DNA of 9,139 bases from Geochorda sp036562495 (GCA_036562495.1 DATCKA010000015.1:1-9139), one strand, 5' to 3'. Counted from the first letter of the stretch, positions 1 to 7,019 are shown. Numbers and translations are program-made. Notes: generated by a model not told the origin, from the sequence alone.

Positions 1-1
1 G

Positions 2-151
2 ACGGAGGTCGTGCTCAGCGTGGGCGTGTCGGCGCTGACGGCCTACCTGACGCTCCGGTTGGCCGAGCGGGTCTACCGGGCGTCGCTGTTGCGCACGCGA
101 CGCACCTCGTGGTCGGCGGCCCTGCGGGAGGGCAGGGGGGCTGCCCGGTGA
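2..151 (+). CDS. C-terminal fragment of a probable ABC-2 type transporter permease (5' end outside window)
   Basis: An open frame runs in from the left edge and stops at TGA 149-151, leaving 49 C-terminal residues. About 28 residues are hydrophobic with small residues (VVLSVGVSALTAYLTLRLAE), consistent with a last membrane helix. They are followed by a VYRASLL segment and a basic tail with many Arg. A final helix, then a vYr..LL-like stretch, then a short basic cytoplasmic tail is how many ABC-2/NatB-type permeases end, which is why I favour that family. The fragment has no catalytic motif, so the assignment is tentative. Its stop codon overlaps the GTG start of the PAP2 gene (GTGA), so the two are probably co-translated from one mRNA. 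Confidence 0.45.
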   Translation, partial: TEVVLSVGVSALTAYLTLRLAERVYRASLLRTRRTSWSAALREGRGAAR

Positions 152-780
152 ACGGCCTGGCGGCGGTCGTCCTCAATGTGGTGGCTCTGCTGGCCCTGAG
201 CTCGGTGGGGGAGAGGCCCACGGCCGCCGTGCAGGACGCCGCCACGGCGGCAGCTGCAACCGTGGCCGACGCCCACCTCGACCAGCGTCCTCTGCCTTCG
301 TGGGAGCCCGGCCGCGACGGCGACCCGGACCCGGTGCGCCGGCTGATGGAGGCCGCTTCGGCCGTGGGGTCCCCCGGCGGCCTGGCCACCCTGCTGGTCG
401 GCGTCGCCCTGGTCGACCCCGATGCTGCCCTGGCGGGCGCCCAGGCCCTGGCCGGAGCAGGCATCACGACCGTCACCCTCAAGGCCATCCTGGGGCGCCT
501 GCGCCCCTCGACGGGGGCCGGCGCGGCCGCGTGGACCGGGCCGTCGCCTCCCGACGATGCCCGCCAGTCGTTGCCGAGCGGTCACGCCGCCCTGGCCGGG
601 GCCGTCCTGGGGGCGCTGGGGCGCTCCTTCCCCGTCGGTGCCCCGGTGCTGGAGGGCGCGGCGGTGCTGATCGGGCTCAGTCGTGTCTACCTGGGCCGGC
701 ACTGGCCCACCGACGTGCTGGCCGGCCATGCCCTCGGCGACTGGTGGGCCGAGGCTGTGGCATCGCGTGGCGGCGCATAA
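148..780 (+). CDS. PAP2-family phosphatase (phosphatidic acid phosphatase type 2 / BcrC-like superfamily)
   Basis: This 210-residue protein carries the complete PAP2 signature. Motif 1 is KAILGRLRP at residues 112-120 (K-x6-RP). Motif 2 is PSGH at 143-146. Motif 3 is SRVYLGRHWPTD at 178-189 (SR-x5-H-x3-D). In this family the two histidines form and resolve a phospho-histidine intermediate; substrates are lipid phosphates such as phosphatidate or undecaprenyl pyrophosphate. Which one applies here cannot be read from the sequence. Hydrophobic stretches near residues 5-20, 78-90, 93-111 and 147-180 suggest an integral membrane protein. I chose GTG 148 because it overlaps the upstream stop as GTGA and has a purine-rich Shine-Dalgarno (GGAGGGCAGGGGG, 127-139). 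An upstream in-frame start at 109 would lie inside the preceding gene. All catalytic residues are present, so it is probably active. Confidence 0.9.
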   Translation: MNGLAAVVLNVVALLALSSVGERPTAAVQDAATAAAATVADAHLDQRPLPSWEPGRDGDPDPVRRLMEAASAVGSPGGLATLLVGVALVDPDAALAGAQALAGAGITTVTLKAILGRLRPSTGAGAAAWTGPSPPDDARQSLPSGHAALAGAVLGALGRSFPVGAPVLEGAAVLIGLSRVYLGRHWPTDVLAGHALGDWWAEAVASRGGA

Positions 781-804
781 CGAGACCCGGACCCGGGCAC
801 CACT

Positions 805-822
805 GGCTCGAGGGAGCGAGCC
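805..822 (+). promoter_or_regulatory. Hairpin presenting the Shine-Dalgarno of the first coiled-coil gene in its loop
   Basis: GGCTCG (805-810) and CGAGCC (817-822) are perfect 6-bp inverted arms around the loop AGGGAG (811-816). The loop is the only good Shine-Dalgarno for the GTG start at 823, and the 3' arm touches that start codon. The geometry is seen directly. A role in translation control is inference. Confidence 0.5.
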
Positions 823-1200
823 GTGGGCCTGGGACCTGAAGACCGCGCGCTGATCCGCCGCATGGTCGCCGAAGAGATTCGGCGGCAGACAGGGGGCCGC
901 ACCCTTCGACCGACCCCCTTGACCGCACGTCATGGCGCCTCCGCTGACCCGTCCTCATCGGGCGCGAGCGAGGGCGGGGCCCAAGCGTCGTCGGGGTCGA
1001 CCCTTCCTTCGGAGCGCCAGTCCCAGCCTCCCGAGGTGAATCGAGCTGCACACGTGCTGGCCGACGCCCAGGTCAGCATCGGCCGGGCGCTGGAGACGGC
1101 GCTCAAGGACCTGGACGACCTGGCGGTGCGGGCCCAGACCCTGGCCGAGAAGATCCGCAGCACGCTGCGGCGCACGGAGCCGTCGGGGCGGGGGCGGTAG
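823..1200 (+). CDS. Small helix-linker-coiled-coil protein A upstream of gerB, unknown function
   Basis: I do not recognise this 125-residue protein. Three parts are visible. An amphipathic charged helix covers residues 4-22 (PEDRALIRRMVAEEIRRQ). A low-complexity Ser/Gly/Pro/Ala linker follows at about 23-71. A long predicted helix with heptad-like hydrophobic spacing, probably a coiled coil, covers 72-113 (AAHVLADAQVSIGRAL, then LKDLDDLAVRAQTLAEKI). There is no signal peptide or membrane span, so it is probably soluble and oligomeric. The start is GTG 823, with Shine-Dalgarno GAGGGAG at 810-816. The next gene, six bases downstream, encodes a protein of the same architecture with similar helix sequences, so the two look like a tandem duplication. 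Both lead into gerB on the same transcript, which suggests a germination or spore-membrane role; this is inference from context only. Confidence 0.7.
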   Translation: MGLGPEDRALIRRMVAEEIRRQTGGRTLRPTPLTARHGASADPSSSGASEGGAQASSGSTLPSERQSQPPEVNRAAHVLADAQVSIGRALETALKDLDDLAVRAQTLAEKIRSTLRRTEPSGRGR

Positions 1201-1205
1201 CGGCG

Positions 1206-1529
1206 ATGGCGCTCGACAAGCAGCAGAAAGAGGAGCTGCGCGCCGTGGTGGCCAGCGAACTGCAGGACGTGCTTCGCCAGGAGCTGGCCCAGTGGTGGGT
1301 GGAGTCGGTGATGGCCCTCTCGGCCAGCCGGCAGGGTTCGGGTGGCCACGAGGAAGCCTCGTCGCCTCCAGAGTCCGGGCAGTCCGTCCAGGACGGCGGC
1401 TACCTCTTGCAGATGGCCGAGAGCCTGGCGCGAGCCCACCGGGCCCTCGCCGACGACATGCTGCAGACGATGAAGCGCCTGCAACGCATCATGTCGGAGC
1501 TCGAATCCCTGGTCGAGCGGAACGGCTAG
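1206..1529 (+). CDS. Small helix-linker-coiled-coil protein B, likely paralogue of protein A, coupled to gerB
   Basis: This 107-residue protein repeats the layout of its neighbour. An N-terminal helix covers residues 5-38 (QQKEELRAVVASELQDVLRQ, followed by a WW pair at 30-31). A Ser/Gly/Glu/Pro-rich linker covers about 39-64. A C-terminal coiled-coil helix covers 67-105 (MAESLARAHRALADDMLQTM). By eye the first helix of A, IRRMVAEEI, aligns with LRAVVASEL of B. The coiled coils share an (A/M)A..LA.A...(I/L) pattern in the same register. No membrane span or known domain is visible. The ATG at 1206 is five bases after the stop of gene A, with the G-rich GGGGGCGG upstream as a likely Shine-Dalgarno. 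Its TAG stop (1527-1529) directly abuts the ATG of gerB, so translation is probably coupled. Function is unknown; it is a candidate accessory factor for the permease. Confidence 0.7.
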   Translation: MALDKQQKEELRAVVASELQDVLRQELAQWWVESVMALSASRQGSGGHEEASSPPESGQSVQDGGYLLQMAESLARAHRALADDMLQTMKRLQRIMSELESLVERNG

Positions 1530-2642
1530 ATGGACCCCGGGCGCATCTCGTCGACTGAAGGCGTGCTCCTGCTGATGGCCAGCGTCCTTCCATGGGCCAT
1601 CCTCTATCTGCCGCACTTCGCCGTGGAGGCCGCGGGTCAGGATGCGTGGCTGGCCGTCATCCCCCTGACCCTCTTCGCCCTTGCCCTCGGCTACCTGGTC
1701 GGCTGGATACTGCGCCGCTTCCCCGGGCAGTCACTGGTCTCCATCGCCTGTAGAGTGCTGGGACGGCCCCTGGGGTTGGCCGTGGGCGCCGCTTACACCT
1801 GGTGGTTCATCTCGGTGGCCGCCCTTACGCTACGGGAGGCGGGGGAGGTGATCATCAACGTCGTCCTGCCGCGCACGCCCATCCCCGTCGTGCTGGGTAG
1901 CCTGCTCGTGGTGTCGGCGCTCAACGTGCGCAGCGGCATCGAGGTGATGGCGCGGTCCAACTTCTTCCTGGCGCCCTTCGCCATCGGCTTTCTCCTGATC
2001 CTGGTCATCTTCTCCTTGCGCGACCTCCGGGCCGACAACCTCCTGCCCATCCTCGAACATGGGGTGGGCCCGTTCCTGAGGGGCGCCTACGTCTCTGCCG
2101 GCTTCTTCGGCACCGCGGTGGTGGCGCTGGTCACGGTCGGCCCTCGCCTCAACCGCCCGTCGGAGATCGGGCGCGTGGTGACGTGGGCCGTGGGCCTGGT
2201 GGGAGCGCTGACCCTGGTCTCATTCGTCTGGTTCGTCGGGGTGATGGGGCCGGAGCTGGCCGGTCGCATGCGCTTCCTTCCGGTGGAGGCGGCCCGGTTC
2301 ATCAGCGTGGCGGAGTTCCTGGAGCGGATGGAGGCCCTCACCGTCTCCTTCTCGGTGTTCGTCACCTTCGCCAAGCTCAGCGTCTGGTACTATGCGGCCG
2401 TCATCTGCCTGGCGGAGGTGCTGGGGCTGGGCGACTACCGACCCATGGTCTGGCCGGTGGGCCTGCTCATCGGCGAGGGCTCCATGCTCTTCTTCGGCAA
2501 CATCGCCGAACTGGCTTCGTTCATACGGTGGGCGAGCACGCCGTACATGCTCGTCTTCGAGGTGGCCATCCCCCTGGTCGTGCTACTGGTGTCGGCGGCC
2601 AGGCAGGCCCTGGGCGCGGGGCGCCGGCCGTCGCCCTCCTAA
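1530..2642 (+). CDS. gerB: GerB-family spore germination permease (germinant receptor B subunit)
   Basis: This 370-residue, very hydrophobic protein has about ten predicted membrane helices, including roughly residues 9-30, 41-61, 82-100, 119-133, 146-163, 186-204, 217-239, 270-297, 306-325 and 337-356. Length and topology fit the GerB/GerAB family of the APC transporter superfamily. Family-like stretches are FPGQSL (65-70), NLLPILEHGVGPFLRG (170-185), FLERMEAL (263-270) and GDYRPMVWPVG (301-311). In characterised receptors the B subunit lies in the spore inner membrane and forms the germinant-binding site with A and C subunits. The ATG follows the TAG of the preceding gene without a spacer and a separate strong Shine-Dalgarno is lacking, so coupling is likely. 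Unusually, gerB is on the opposite strand from gerA and gerC, and its TAA overlaps the stop of the convergent D gene by 4 bp (2639-2642). Confidence 0.9.
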   Translation: MDPGRISSTEGVLLLMASVLPWAILYLPHFAVEAAGQDAWLAVIPLTLFALALGYLVGWILRRFPGQSLVSIACRVLGRPLGLAVGAAYTWWFISVAALTLREAGEVIINVVLPRTPIPVVLGSLLVVSALNVRSGIEVMARSNFFLAPFAIGFLLILVIFSLRDLRADNLLPILEHGVGPFLRGAYVSAGFFGTAVVALVTVGPRLNRPSEIGRVVTWAVGLVGALTLVSFVWFVGVMGPELAGRMRFLPVEAARFISVAEFLERMEALTVSFSVFVTFAKLSVWYYAAVICLAEVLGLGDYRPMVWPVGLLIGEGSMLFFGNIAELASFIRWASTPYMLVFEVAIPLVVLLVSAARQALGAGRRPSPS

Positions 2643-2872
2643 CGCCTACCCAGGACGGCTTCGTTGAGCGGTCGAAAGAGGGCCTCCACCCACGCGGCCG
2701 GGTTGGGCGGCCACCTCCCCAGGATCATCGCGACCCCCAGCGCGGCGGCCAGCGTGGTGGCGACGACGTAGGCCACGATCTCGCGTCGCGTGCCGCCGTA
2801 GCGGCGGATGCGCACGATCTCGTACCAGGAGAGCCCCAAGACCAAGACGACAAAGCCGAGAGCGGGCATCAC
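2639..2872 (-). CDS. Small two-helix membrane protein, germinant receptor D-type subunit
   Basis: This 77-residue protein has two hydrophobic helices, about residues 4-20 and 32-52, separated by a basic loop (RIRRYGGTRR, 21-30). A C-terminal amphipathic segment has WPPNP at 54-58 and FRPL at 66-69. Small proteins with two membrane spans encoded within or next to gerA-family operons have been described in Bacillus as D genes that modulate receptor function. Size, topology and position all match; sequence identity to them was not tested. The GTG at 2872 overlaps the gerC stop as GTGA. An ATG at 2869 is the alternative start and removes one residue. It is the last gene of the gerA-gerC-D operon, and its TAG overlaps the gerB stop tail to tail. 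It is not related to the lipoprotein GerD of Bacillus subtilis, despite the letter. Confidence 0.75.
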   Translation of the reverse strand: MMPALGFVVLVLGLSWYEIVRIRRYGGTRREIVAYVVATTLAAALGVAMILGRWPPNPAAWVEALFRPLNEAVLGRR

Positions 2873-4173
2873 CGACCCATCACCCGCCTCTCGAGCTCAT
2901 CGTCGGTCAACAGTTGGGGGCGGGGCGTGCCCATGGACCGCGAGGTCAGCCCCACCCGACGGATGAAGGTCTGCACCTCGAGCTCGACGACGACGTCAGG
3001 GAAGACCGTGTCCCATCGAGCCGAGAGCTCCCTCCAACGGGCGGGATCGGCCCTGCGGACGGCGGCCCCGAAGCCGAAGGCGTCGCTTCGAAACTCCTTC
3101 TGGAGCTTGGCGATGGCCCTGCGCACGCTCTGGCTGATGGCCTCGGCCAGCTCCTGCTCGATGAGCTTGACGACCCGGGGCGAGTCGGTGTCGACGCCGG
3201 CCGTGTCCTCGATCAGGTCGTGCTCGCCGAAGAGCCGCATCTCCATCACGATCCGATCGCCTTCGAAACGGGGCCGCATCTCGGTTGCTGACCGGACGAT
3301 GGTGAGGCTGACGTGCTGGTCGGTACTACCCAGCGGCACCGTCACGGAGGAAACGATGGACTGACTGCGTACCCAGAGCAATCCCAGGCTCTCCGACCGG
3401 TCGAGGTAGCCCACCACCCGATCCCCTCGGAAGACGGCCAGACCGACCAGCTCCGGCTGCAACGGGTCGCGCTGGACGGAGGGGGGCGGGTCGGGCTCCT
3501 TGTCGGGCGAGATCTGCAGCGTGCCCGGTTGAGCCGCTCCCCCCGACGCGACGCGGATGATGGGCACCACGGCCTCCCGACCCTGCTCCAGACGGTCCGC
3601 CAGGAAGTCCTTGAGGGTGATGAGCGCGGCCGGGTGGAGCTCGGCCAGCCTGGTGACGGCGGCTGCCGTCGAGGGTTCGATGACGGCCATGGTGGCCAGG
3701 ACGTCGGAGGCGTCACCCGGCACGACGGCGACCAGGGTCCGCAGTCTCGGCTGGCGATGGCGAGCAAAGAAGTCGAAGACCGGCGCCAGACCCTGCCGAG
3801 CGAGCGCCTCCCCCACCAGGATGACCTCGATGTGTCCCCAGAAGAGGCGCCGTCCTGTCTTGGCCTGCAGCGCCACCGCGGCGTCGACGACGGTGCGGCC
3901 CTCGGCCGATATCACTACGTCCGGGGAGGGGGACACCTCGCCGGCGCCCGAGCCCGGCGTGCGCACCCGAGTGGGGGCGACTATGGAGACCGTCATCCGG
4001 ACCGACTGGGGCCCCGCCTGATCCAGTGCGACGCCGCTGATGATGGCCAGCTCCGTGACCTCGATGCGATCCCAGCAACCCGCGCAGACAGCCGCCAGGC
4101 AAGCGACCAGCCCGCCCAGGAGCCCTCTTCTAAGAAGAGACGGGCTGCAGGGGGCAGCGGCCGCGCCCATCAT
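2869..4173 (-). CDS. gerC: Ger(x)C-family spore germination lipoprotein (germinant receptor C subunit)
   Basis: This 434-residue protein has a lipoprotein signal peptide: basic residues at 15-16, a hydrophobic core at 18-30, and a lipobox ending AGC with Cys33 followed by WDRIEVTEL, the family's usual N-terminus of the mature protein. The -3 residue is Cys rather than the common Leu or Val, a mild deviation. Family-like stretches follow: ELAIISGVALD (41-51), FWGHIEVILVGEALARQG (111-128), GLAVFRGDRVVGYLDRSES (244-262), a helix ending in LQKEF at 357-361, DAFGFG (364-369), and VELEVQTFIRRVGLT (396-410) near the C-terminus. The C subunit is anchored by diacylglyceryl-Cys on the outer face of the spore inner membrane and is needed for receptor function. 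The ATG at 4173 overlaps the gerA stop as ATGA; a second ATG codon follows immediately. Length is typical of the family and no lesion is seen. Confidence 0.92.
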   Translation of the reverse strand: MMGAAAAPCSPSLLRRGLLGGLVACLAAVCAGCWDRIEVTELAIISGVALDQAGPQSVRMTVSIVAPTRVRTPGSGAGEVSPSPDVVISAEGRTVVDAAVALQAKTGRRLFWGHIEVILVGEALARQGLAPVFDFFARHRQPRLRTLVAVVPGDASDVLATMAVIEPSTAAAVTRLAELHPAALITLKDFLADRLEQGREAVVPIIRVASGGAAQPGTLQISPDKEPDPPPSVQRDPLQPELVGLAVFRGDRVVGYLDRSESLGLLWVRSQSIVSSVTVPLGSTDQHVSLTIVRSATEMRPRFEGDRIVMEMRLFGEHDLIEDTAGVDTDSPRVVKLIEQELAEAISQSVRRAIAKLQKEFRSDAFGFGAAVRRADPARWRELSARWDTVFPDVVVELEVQTFIRRVGLTSRSMGTPRPQLLTDDELERRVMGR

Positions 4174-5876
4174 GGCGCCGCCCCCTCAGCCGGCGCCGCA
4201 CCCGGTGAGGGCTCGCCCTCTTCCCAGGACTCGGGCCCCGATTTTACCCGAGGGGGCTGGCGCCTCGGATTGGGATAGCCGGTCAGGCGGGGCCGAAAGC
4301 CCCGGGCCCAGATGGGGGGCCGCACGACCACATCGGCCAGCTCGCCCACGGACAGGGGCGCGACCGGGGAGAGGTACGGGATGCCAAGGCTGCGCAACCC
4401 GGCCAGGTGGATGGTGATCACCAGGATGCCCAGGATCAGCCCGTACAGCCCCAGCACCCCTGCCAAAAACATCAACGGGAACCGCAACAGGCGAACCGCG
4501 ATCCCGAGGTTGAACCGCGGGAAGGTGAAGGATGCGATGCCCGTCAGCGCCACCACGATGATGACGGGCGCGCTGACGATGCCGGCCTGCACGGCGGCCT
4601 GGCCGATGATGAGGGCTCCCACGATGGTGACGGCCGCGCCCACGGTCTTGGGCAGGCGCACGCCGGCCTCCCGCAGCGCTTCGAAGGAGATCTCCATCAT
4701 GAGGATCTCGACGATGGAGGGGAAAGGGATCCCCTCCCGAGTGGCGGCCAGGGTCAACAGCAAGGCCGAGGGGATCATCTCATGATGGAAGGTCGTGACA
4801 GCGATGTAGAAGGCCGGGACCGTGAGGGCGATGAGGGCGAAGAGGTACCGAAGGAGCCGCAGGGCCGAGCCGATGAAGTAGCGCTCGTAGTAGTCCTCGC
4901 TGGCCTGCATGAGGCTCCACAGCGTGATGGGCACCACCAGGGCAAAGGAGGACCCGTCCACCAGGACGGCCACCCTCCCCTCCAGCAGGTTGGCAGCGAC
5001 GATATCGGGCCGCTCGGTGGCCAGCACCTGGGGGAAGGGCGAATAGGGGTCGTCCTCGATCAATTCCTCGACATAGGCGCTGTCGATGACGGCGTCGATG
5101 CGGATGCGGGTGAGCCGGCGCTTGACCTCCTGGACCAAAACGTCCGGAGCGATGCCCCTTATGTAGGCGACCACGATCTCCGTGCGCGACAGATGGCCGG
5201 CCCGCACCGGGTCCAGCTTGAGCTCCGGCGTGCGCAGCCGCCGCCGGATGAGGGCGGTATTGACGCGGAGGCTCTCGACCAGGCCCTCCCGGGGGCCCCG
5301 GATCACCGCTTCGTTTTGGGGCTCGTCGACGTTTCGGTGCTCGAAGCCGCTTACGTCCAGCAGCAGCGCCGTGGGCTCGCCGTCGATGAGCAGGGCGGCG
5401 TTGCCATGCAGGACGGCGTCGGCGACCTCCCGTACGGTCGAGGCCGACCTGACCTGCGAGACGGCCACGACCCGCTTCTCCAGGGTCTGCGAGAGCGGCG
5501 CCGGGCCGGGCTCGGACCCTGCCAGGGGGAAGGCGTCGTAGAGCAGTGCCTTGAGGGCCAAGTCGTCCAGACGCTTGGAGTCGACCAGCCCGTCCAGGTA
5601 GATCAGCGCTGCCTCACGGCCCCCCGCGATCGACAGCGGTCGCATGATGAAGTCGGAGCACGCCTCGAAGAGGTGCTCCAGGGTGCGCCTGTTGAGCACG
5701 AGGACGTCGCACAGGGGTAGGTCTTCCAGGGTCTGGGTCGCCGTCAGGAGGATCTGCAGGCGCTGCGCGCGCTCCTTGACGGAGCTCAATCGCCCCAGCT
5801 GGTCCTCGTAGCGCGCCAGGGCGCGAGCAGCCTCCTGTGAGAGCGACGCCAGGCGAGCAGCGTCGGGCTGTGGCAT
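4170..5876 (-). CDS. gerA: GerA-family spore germination protein (germinant receptor A subunit)
   Basis: This 568-residue protein has a soluble N-terminal region of about 335 residues and a C-terminal half with five or six membrane helices (about 337-362, 366-378, 413-432, 433-453, 462-492). Strongly conserved GerA segments are present: EPQNEAVIRGPREGLVESLR (185-204), SPFPQVLATERPDIVAANLL (279-298), then EGRVAVLVDG (299-308), EDYYERYF (327-334), HHEMIPSALLLTLAATREG (364-382) and MEISFEALREAGVRLPKTVG (394-413). The A subunit sits in the spore inner membrane; work on Bacillus subtilis GerA supports an oligomeric ion-channel role. Residues 535-568 form a Pro/Gly/Glu-rich tail. The start is ATG 5876, with a clear GGAGG at 5889-5885 eight bases upstream. 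The gene heads the gerA-gerC-D operon. Its partner gerB lies beyond it on the other strand. Overlapping frames on the opposite strand are shadows. Confidence 0.95.
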   Translation of the reverse strand: MPQPDAARLASLSQEAARALARYEDQLGRLSSVKERAQRLQILLTATQTLEDLPLCDVLVLNRRTLEHLFEACSDFIMRPLSIAGGREAALIYLDGLVDSKRLDDLALKALLYDAFPLAGSEPGPAPLSQTLEKRVVAVSQVRSASTVREVADAVLHGNAALLIDGEPTALLLDVSGFEHRNVDEPQNEAVIRGPREGLVESLRVNTALIRRRLRTPELKLDPVRAGHLSRTEIVVAYIRGIAPDVLVQEVKRRLTRIRIDAVIDSAYVEELIEDDPYSPFPQVLATERPDIVAANLLEGRVAVLVDGSSFALVVPITLWSLMQASEDYYERYFIGSALRLLRYLFALIALTVPAFYIAVTTFHHEMIPSALLLTLAATREGIPFPSIVEILMMEISFEALREAGVRLPKTVGAAVTIVGALIIGQAAVQAGIVSAPVIIVVALTGIASFTFPRFNLGIAVRLLRFPLMFLAGVLGLYGLILGILVITIHLAGLRSLGIPYLSPVAPLSVGELADVVVRPPIWARGFRPRLTGYPNPRRQPPRVKSGPESWEEGEPSPGAAPAEGAAP

Positions 5877-5884
5877 CCGATGCG

Positions 5885-5905
5885 CCTCCGACGAGTGACT
5901 CGTCG
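5885..5905 (-). promoter_or_regulatory. Perfect 17-nt dyad abutting the gerA Shine-Dalgarno
   Basis: The plus-strand arms CGACGAGT (5889-5896) and ACTCGTCG (5898-5905) are perfect inverted repeats around one central base. Read on the gerA strand, the RNA can form a 7-bp stem with a UCA loop. The GGAGG Shine-Dalgarno (5889-5885) begins at the dyad's last base. This is either a DNA operator or an mRNA hairpin limiting ribosome access. Which one it is cannot be told from sequence. I found no convincing forespore sigma-G promoter in the 105-bp gap; TTATAG on the minus strand (about 5907-5912) is the only AT-rich hexamer nearby. Confidence 0.55.
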
Positions 5906-5981
5906 CCTATAAGCGTGTCCGCTCGCCGCGGCGTCGCCAGTGGAAAGGCCGGTCGATTGCGGGAGTCGCTGGAAGCCCAGC

Positions 5982-7019
5982 TCAGCGCCGCGCCCGCAGG
6001 TACTGCCGTGGCCAGGGCGGCTCGTCACCCAGGACGGCGGCTGCCTGCAAGGGCCAGTAGGGGTTTCGCAAGAGCTCCCGCCCCAGCGCCACCAGGTCCG
6101 CGTCGCCCCGCTGCAGCAGCGACTCGGCATGCTCGGGCTGGGTGATCAACCCCAGGGCCGTCGTCAAGAGCCCGGTCTCGTGCCGGATGCGGCGAGCGTT
6201 GTCGACCTGGTAGCCGGGGAAGGTCGGCACCTGGGCCTGAGGCATGCCACCCGACGAGCAGTCGATGACGTCGACCCCCACGGAAGCCAGGGCCCTGGCC
6301 ACCTCCACGGCCTGATCGGCGTCGAAGCCGCCCGGCACCCAGTCGGTGGTGGAGAGGCGGACGAAGAGGGGGCGATCCGCGGGCCACGCCTCCCGGACCG
6401 CGGCGATGACCTCCAGGGGGAAGCGCAGGCGCCCCTGGAGATCCCCTCCGTAGGCGTCGGTGCGCCGGTTGGTCAGGGGCGACAGGAACTCGTGCAGCAG
6501 ATAGCCGTGGGCCGCATGCACCTCGACCACGTCGAAGCCCAGCTCGGCGGCCCATCTCGTGGCGCGGACGAAGGCCTCCCGCACCTGCGTCATCCCCTCC
6601 GTGTCGAGGGCCTCGGGCGTCACCCACCCCTCGGCGAAGGGGATCGCACAGGGTGCCACGGGACGCTGGGGGCCCCGTCCCCGGTCCGGGGAGAAGGCCT
6701 TGGCGCCGGCGTGGGCCAGCTGGATGCCGGCGGCTGCACCCTCCTGGTGGATGAACTCCACGATGCGCCGCAGCATGGGCAACTGGGCAGGGTCGTACAG
6801 CCCCAGGTCCTGGCGGCTGATGCGCCCTCGAGGCTCGACGGCGGTCGCCTCCAGGATGACGAGGCCGACGCCCCCTGTGGCGCGTGCACCGTAGTGCACC
6901 AGGTGCCAGTCGGTCGCGCATCCGTCGTCGCCGGCCGAGTACTGGCACATGGGTGACATGACGATGCGGTTGCGCAGGCGTACGCTGCGGAGTTGGATGG
7001 GGGTGAAGAGCAACGACAC
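5982..7019 (-). CDS. namA: YqjM/NamA-type NADPH dehydrogenase (old yellow enzyme family)
   Basis: This FMN-dependent oxidoreductase of 345 residues reduces activated C=C bonds of enals, enones and similar compounds with NADPH, in a TIM-barrel fold. It looks like Bacillus YqjM throughout. LRNRIVMSPMCQYS carries the YqjM-type redox-tuning Cys25 and Tyr27. IQLAHAG contains flavin-contacting Gln100. VEVHAAHGYLLHEFLSPLTN carries substrate-binding His168 and His171 and proton-donor Tyr173. RRTDAYGG, then DCSSGG, FPGYQV and GRELLR follow. The C-terminal QYLRAR (339-344) supplies the Arg that, in YqjM, reaches into the neighbouring active site. One difference is HAGAKA where YqjM has HAGRKA. I chose GTG 7019 because AGGGAGGG (7033-7026) is six bases upstream; TTG 7025 touches that site directly and would add two residues. 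It lies 105 bp upstream of gerA on the same strand; no functional link is evident. Confidence 0.93.
   Translation of the reverse strand: MSLLFTPIQLRSVRLRNRIVMSPMCQYSAGDDGCATDWHLVHYGARATGGVGLVILEATAVEPRGRISRQDLGLYDPAQLPMLRRIVEFIHQEGAAAGIQLAHAGAKAFSPDRGRGPQRPVAPCAIPFAEGWVTPEALDTEGMTQVREAFVRATRWAAELGFDVVEVHAAHGYLLHEFLSPLTNRRTDAYGGDLQGRLRFPLEVIAAVREAWPADRPLFVRLSTTDWVPGGFDADQAVEVARALASVGVDVIDCSSGGMPQAQVPTFPGYQVDNARRIRHETGLLTTALGLITQPEHAESLLQRGDADLVALGRELLRNPYWPLQAAAVLGDEPPWPRQYLRARR

Noticed and set aside
73..933. Minus-strand open frame (286 codons) opposite the PAP2 gene
   Set aside because: PAP2 carries all three catalytic motifs; the opposing frame is Gly/Arg/Gln-rich noise.
2183..3364. Plus-strand open frame (393 codons) running from inside gerB across D into gerC
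   Set aside because: It begins in an alternate frame of gerB and continues antisense to D and gerC; the translation has no coherent domain. A product of GC-rich sequence.
3313..4278. Plus-strand open frame (321 codons) antisense to gerC
   Set aside because: Same reasoning: low-complexity composition, no recognisable motif, and full overlap with a well-supported gene.
4407..5720. Long plus-strand open frame (437 codons) antisense to gerA
   Set aside because: It lies wholly within gerA on the other strand. Its translation is rich in Asp, Gly, Gln and His without domain or membrane pattern, as expected from an antisense frame of GC-rich coding DNA, while gerA shows clear family motifs.
5940..6956. 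Plus-strand open frame (338 codons) antisense to the old yellow enzyme
   Set aside because: Wholly overlaps namA, whose catalytic residues are intact; the opposing translation shows no family pattern.
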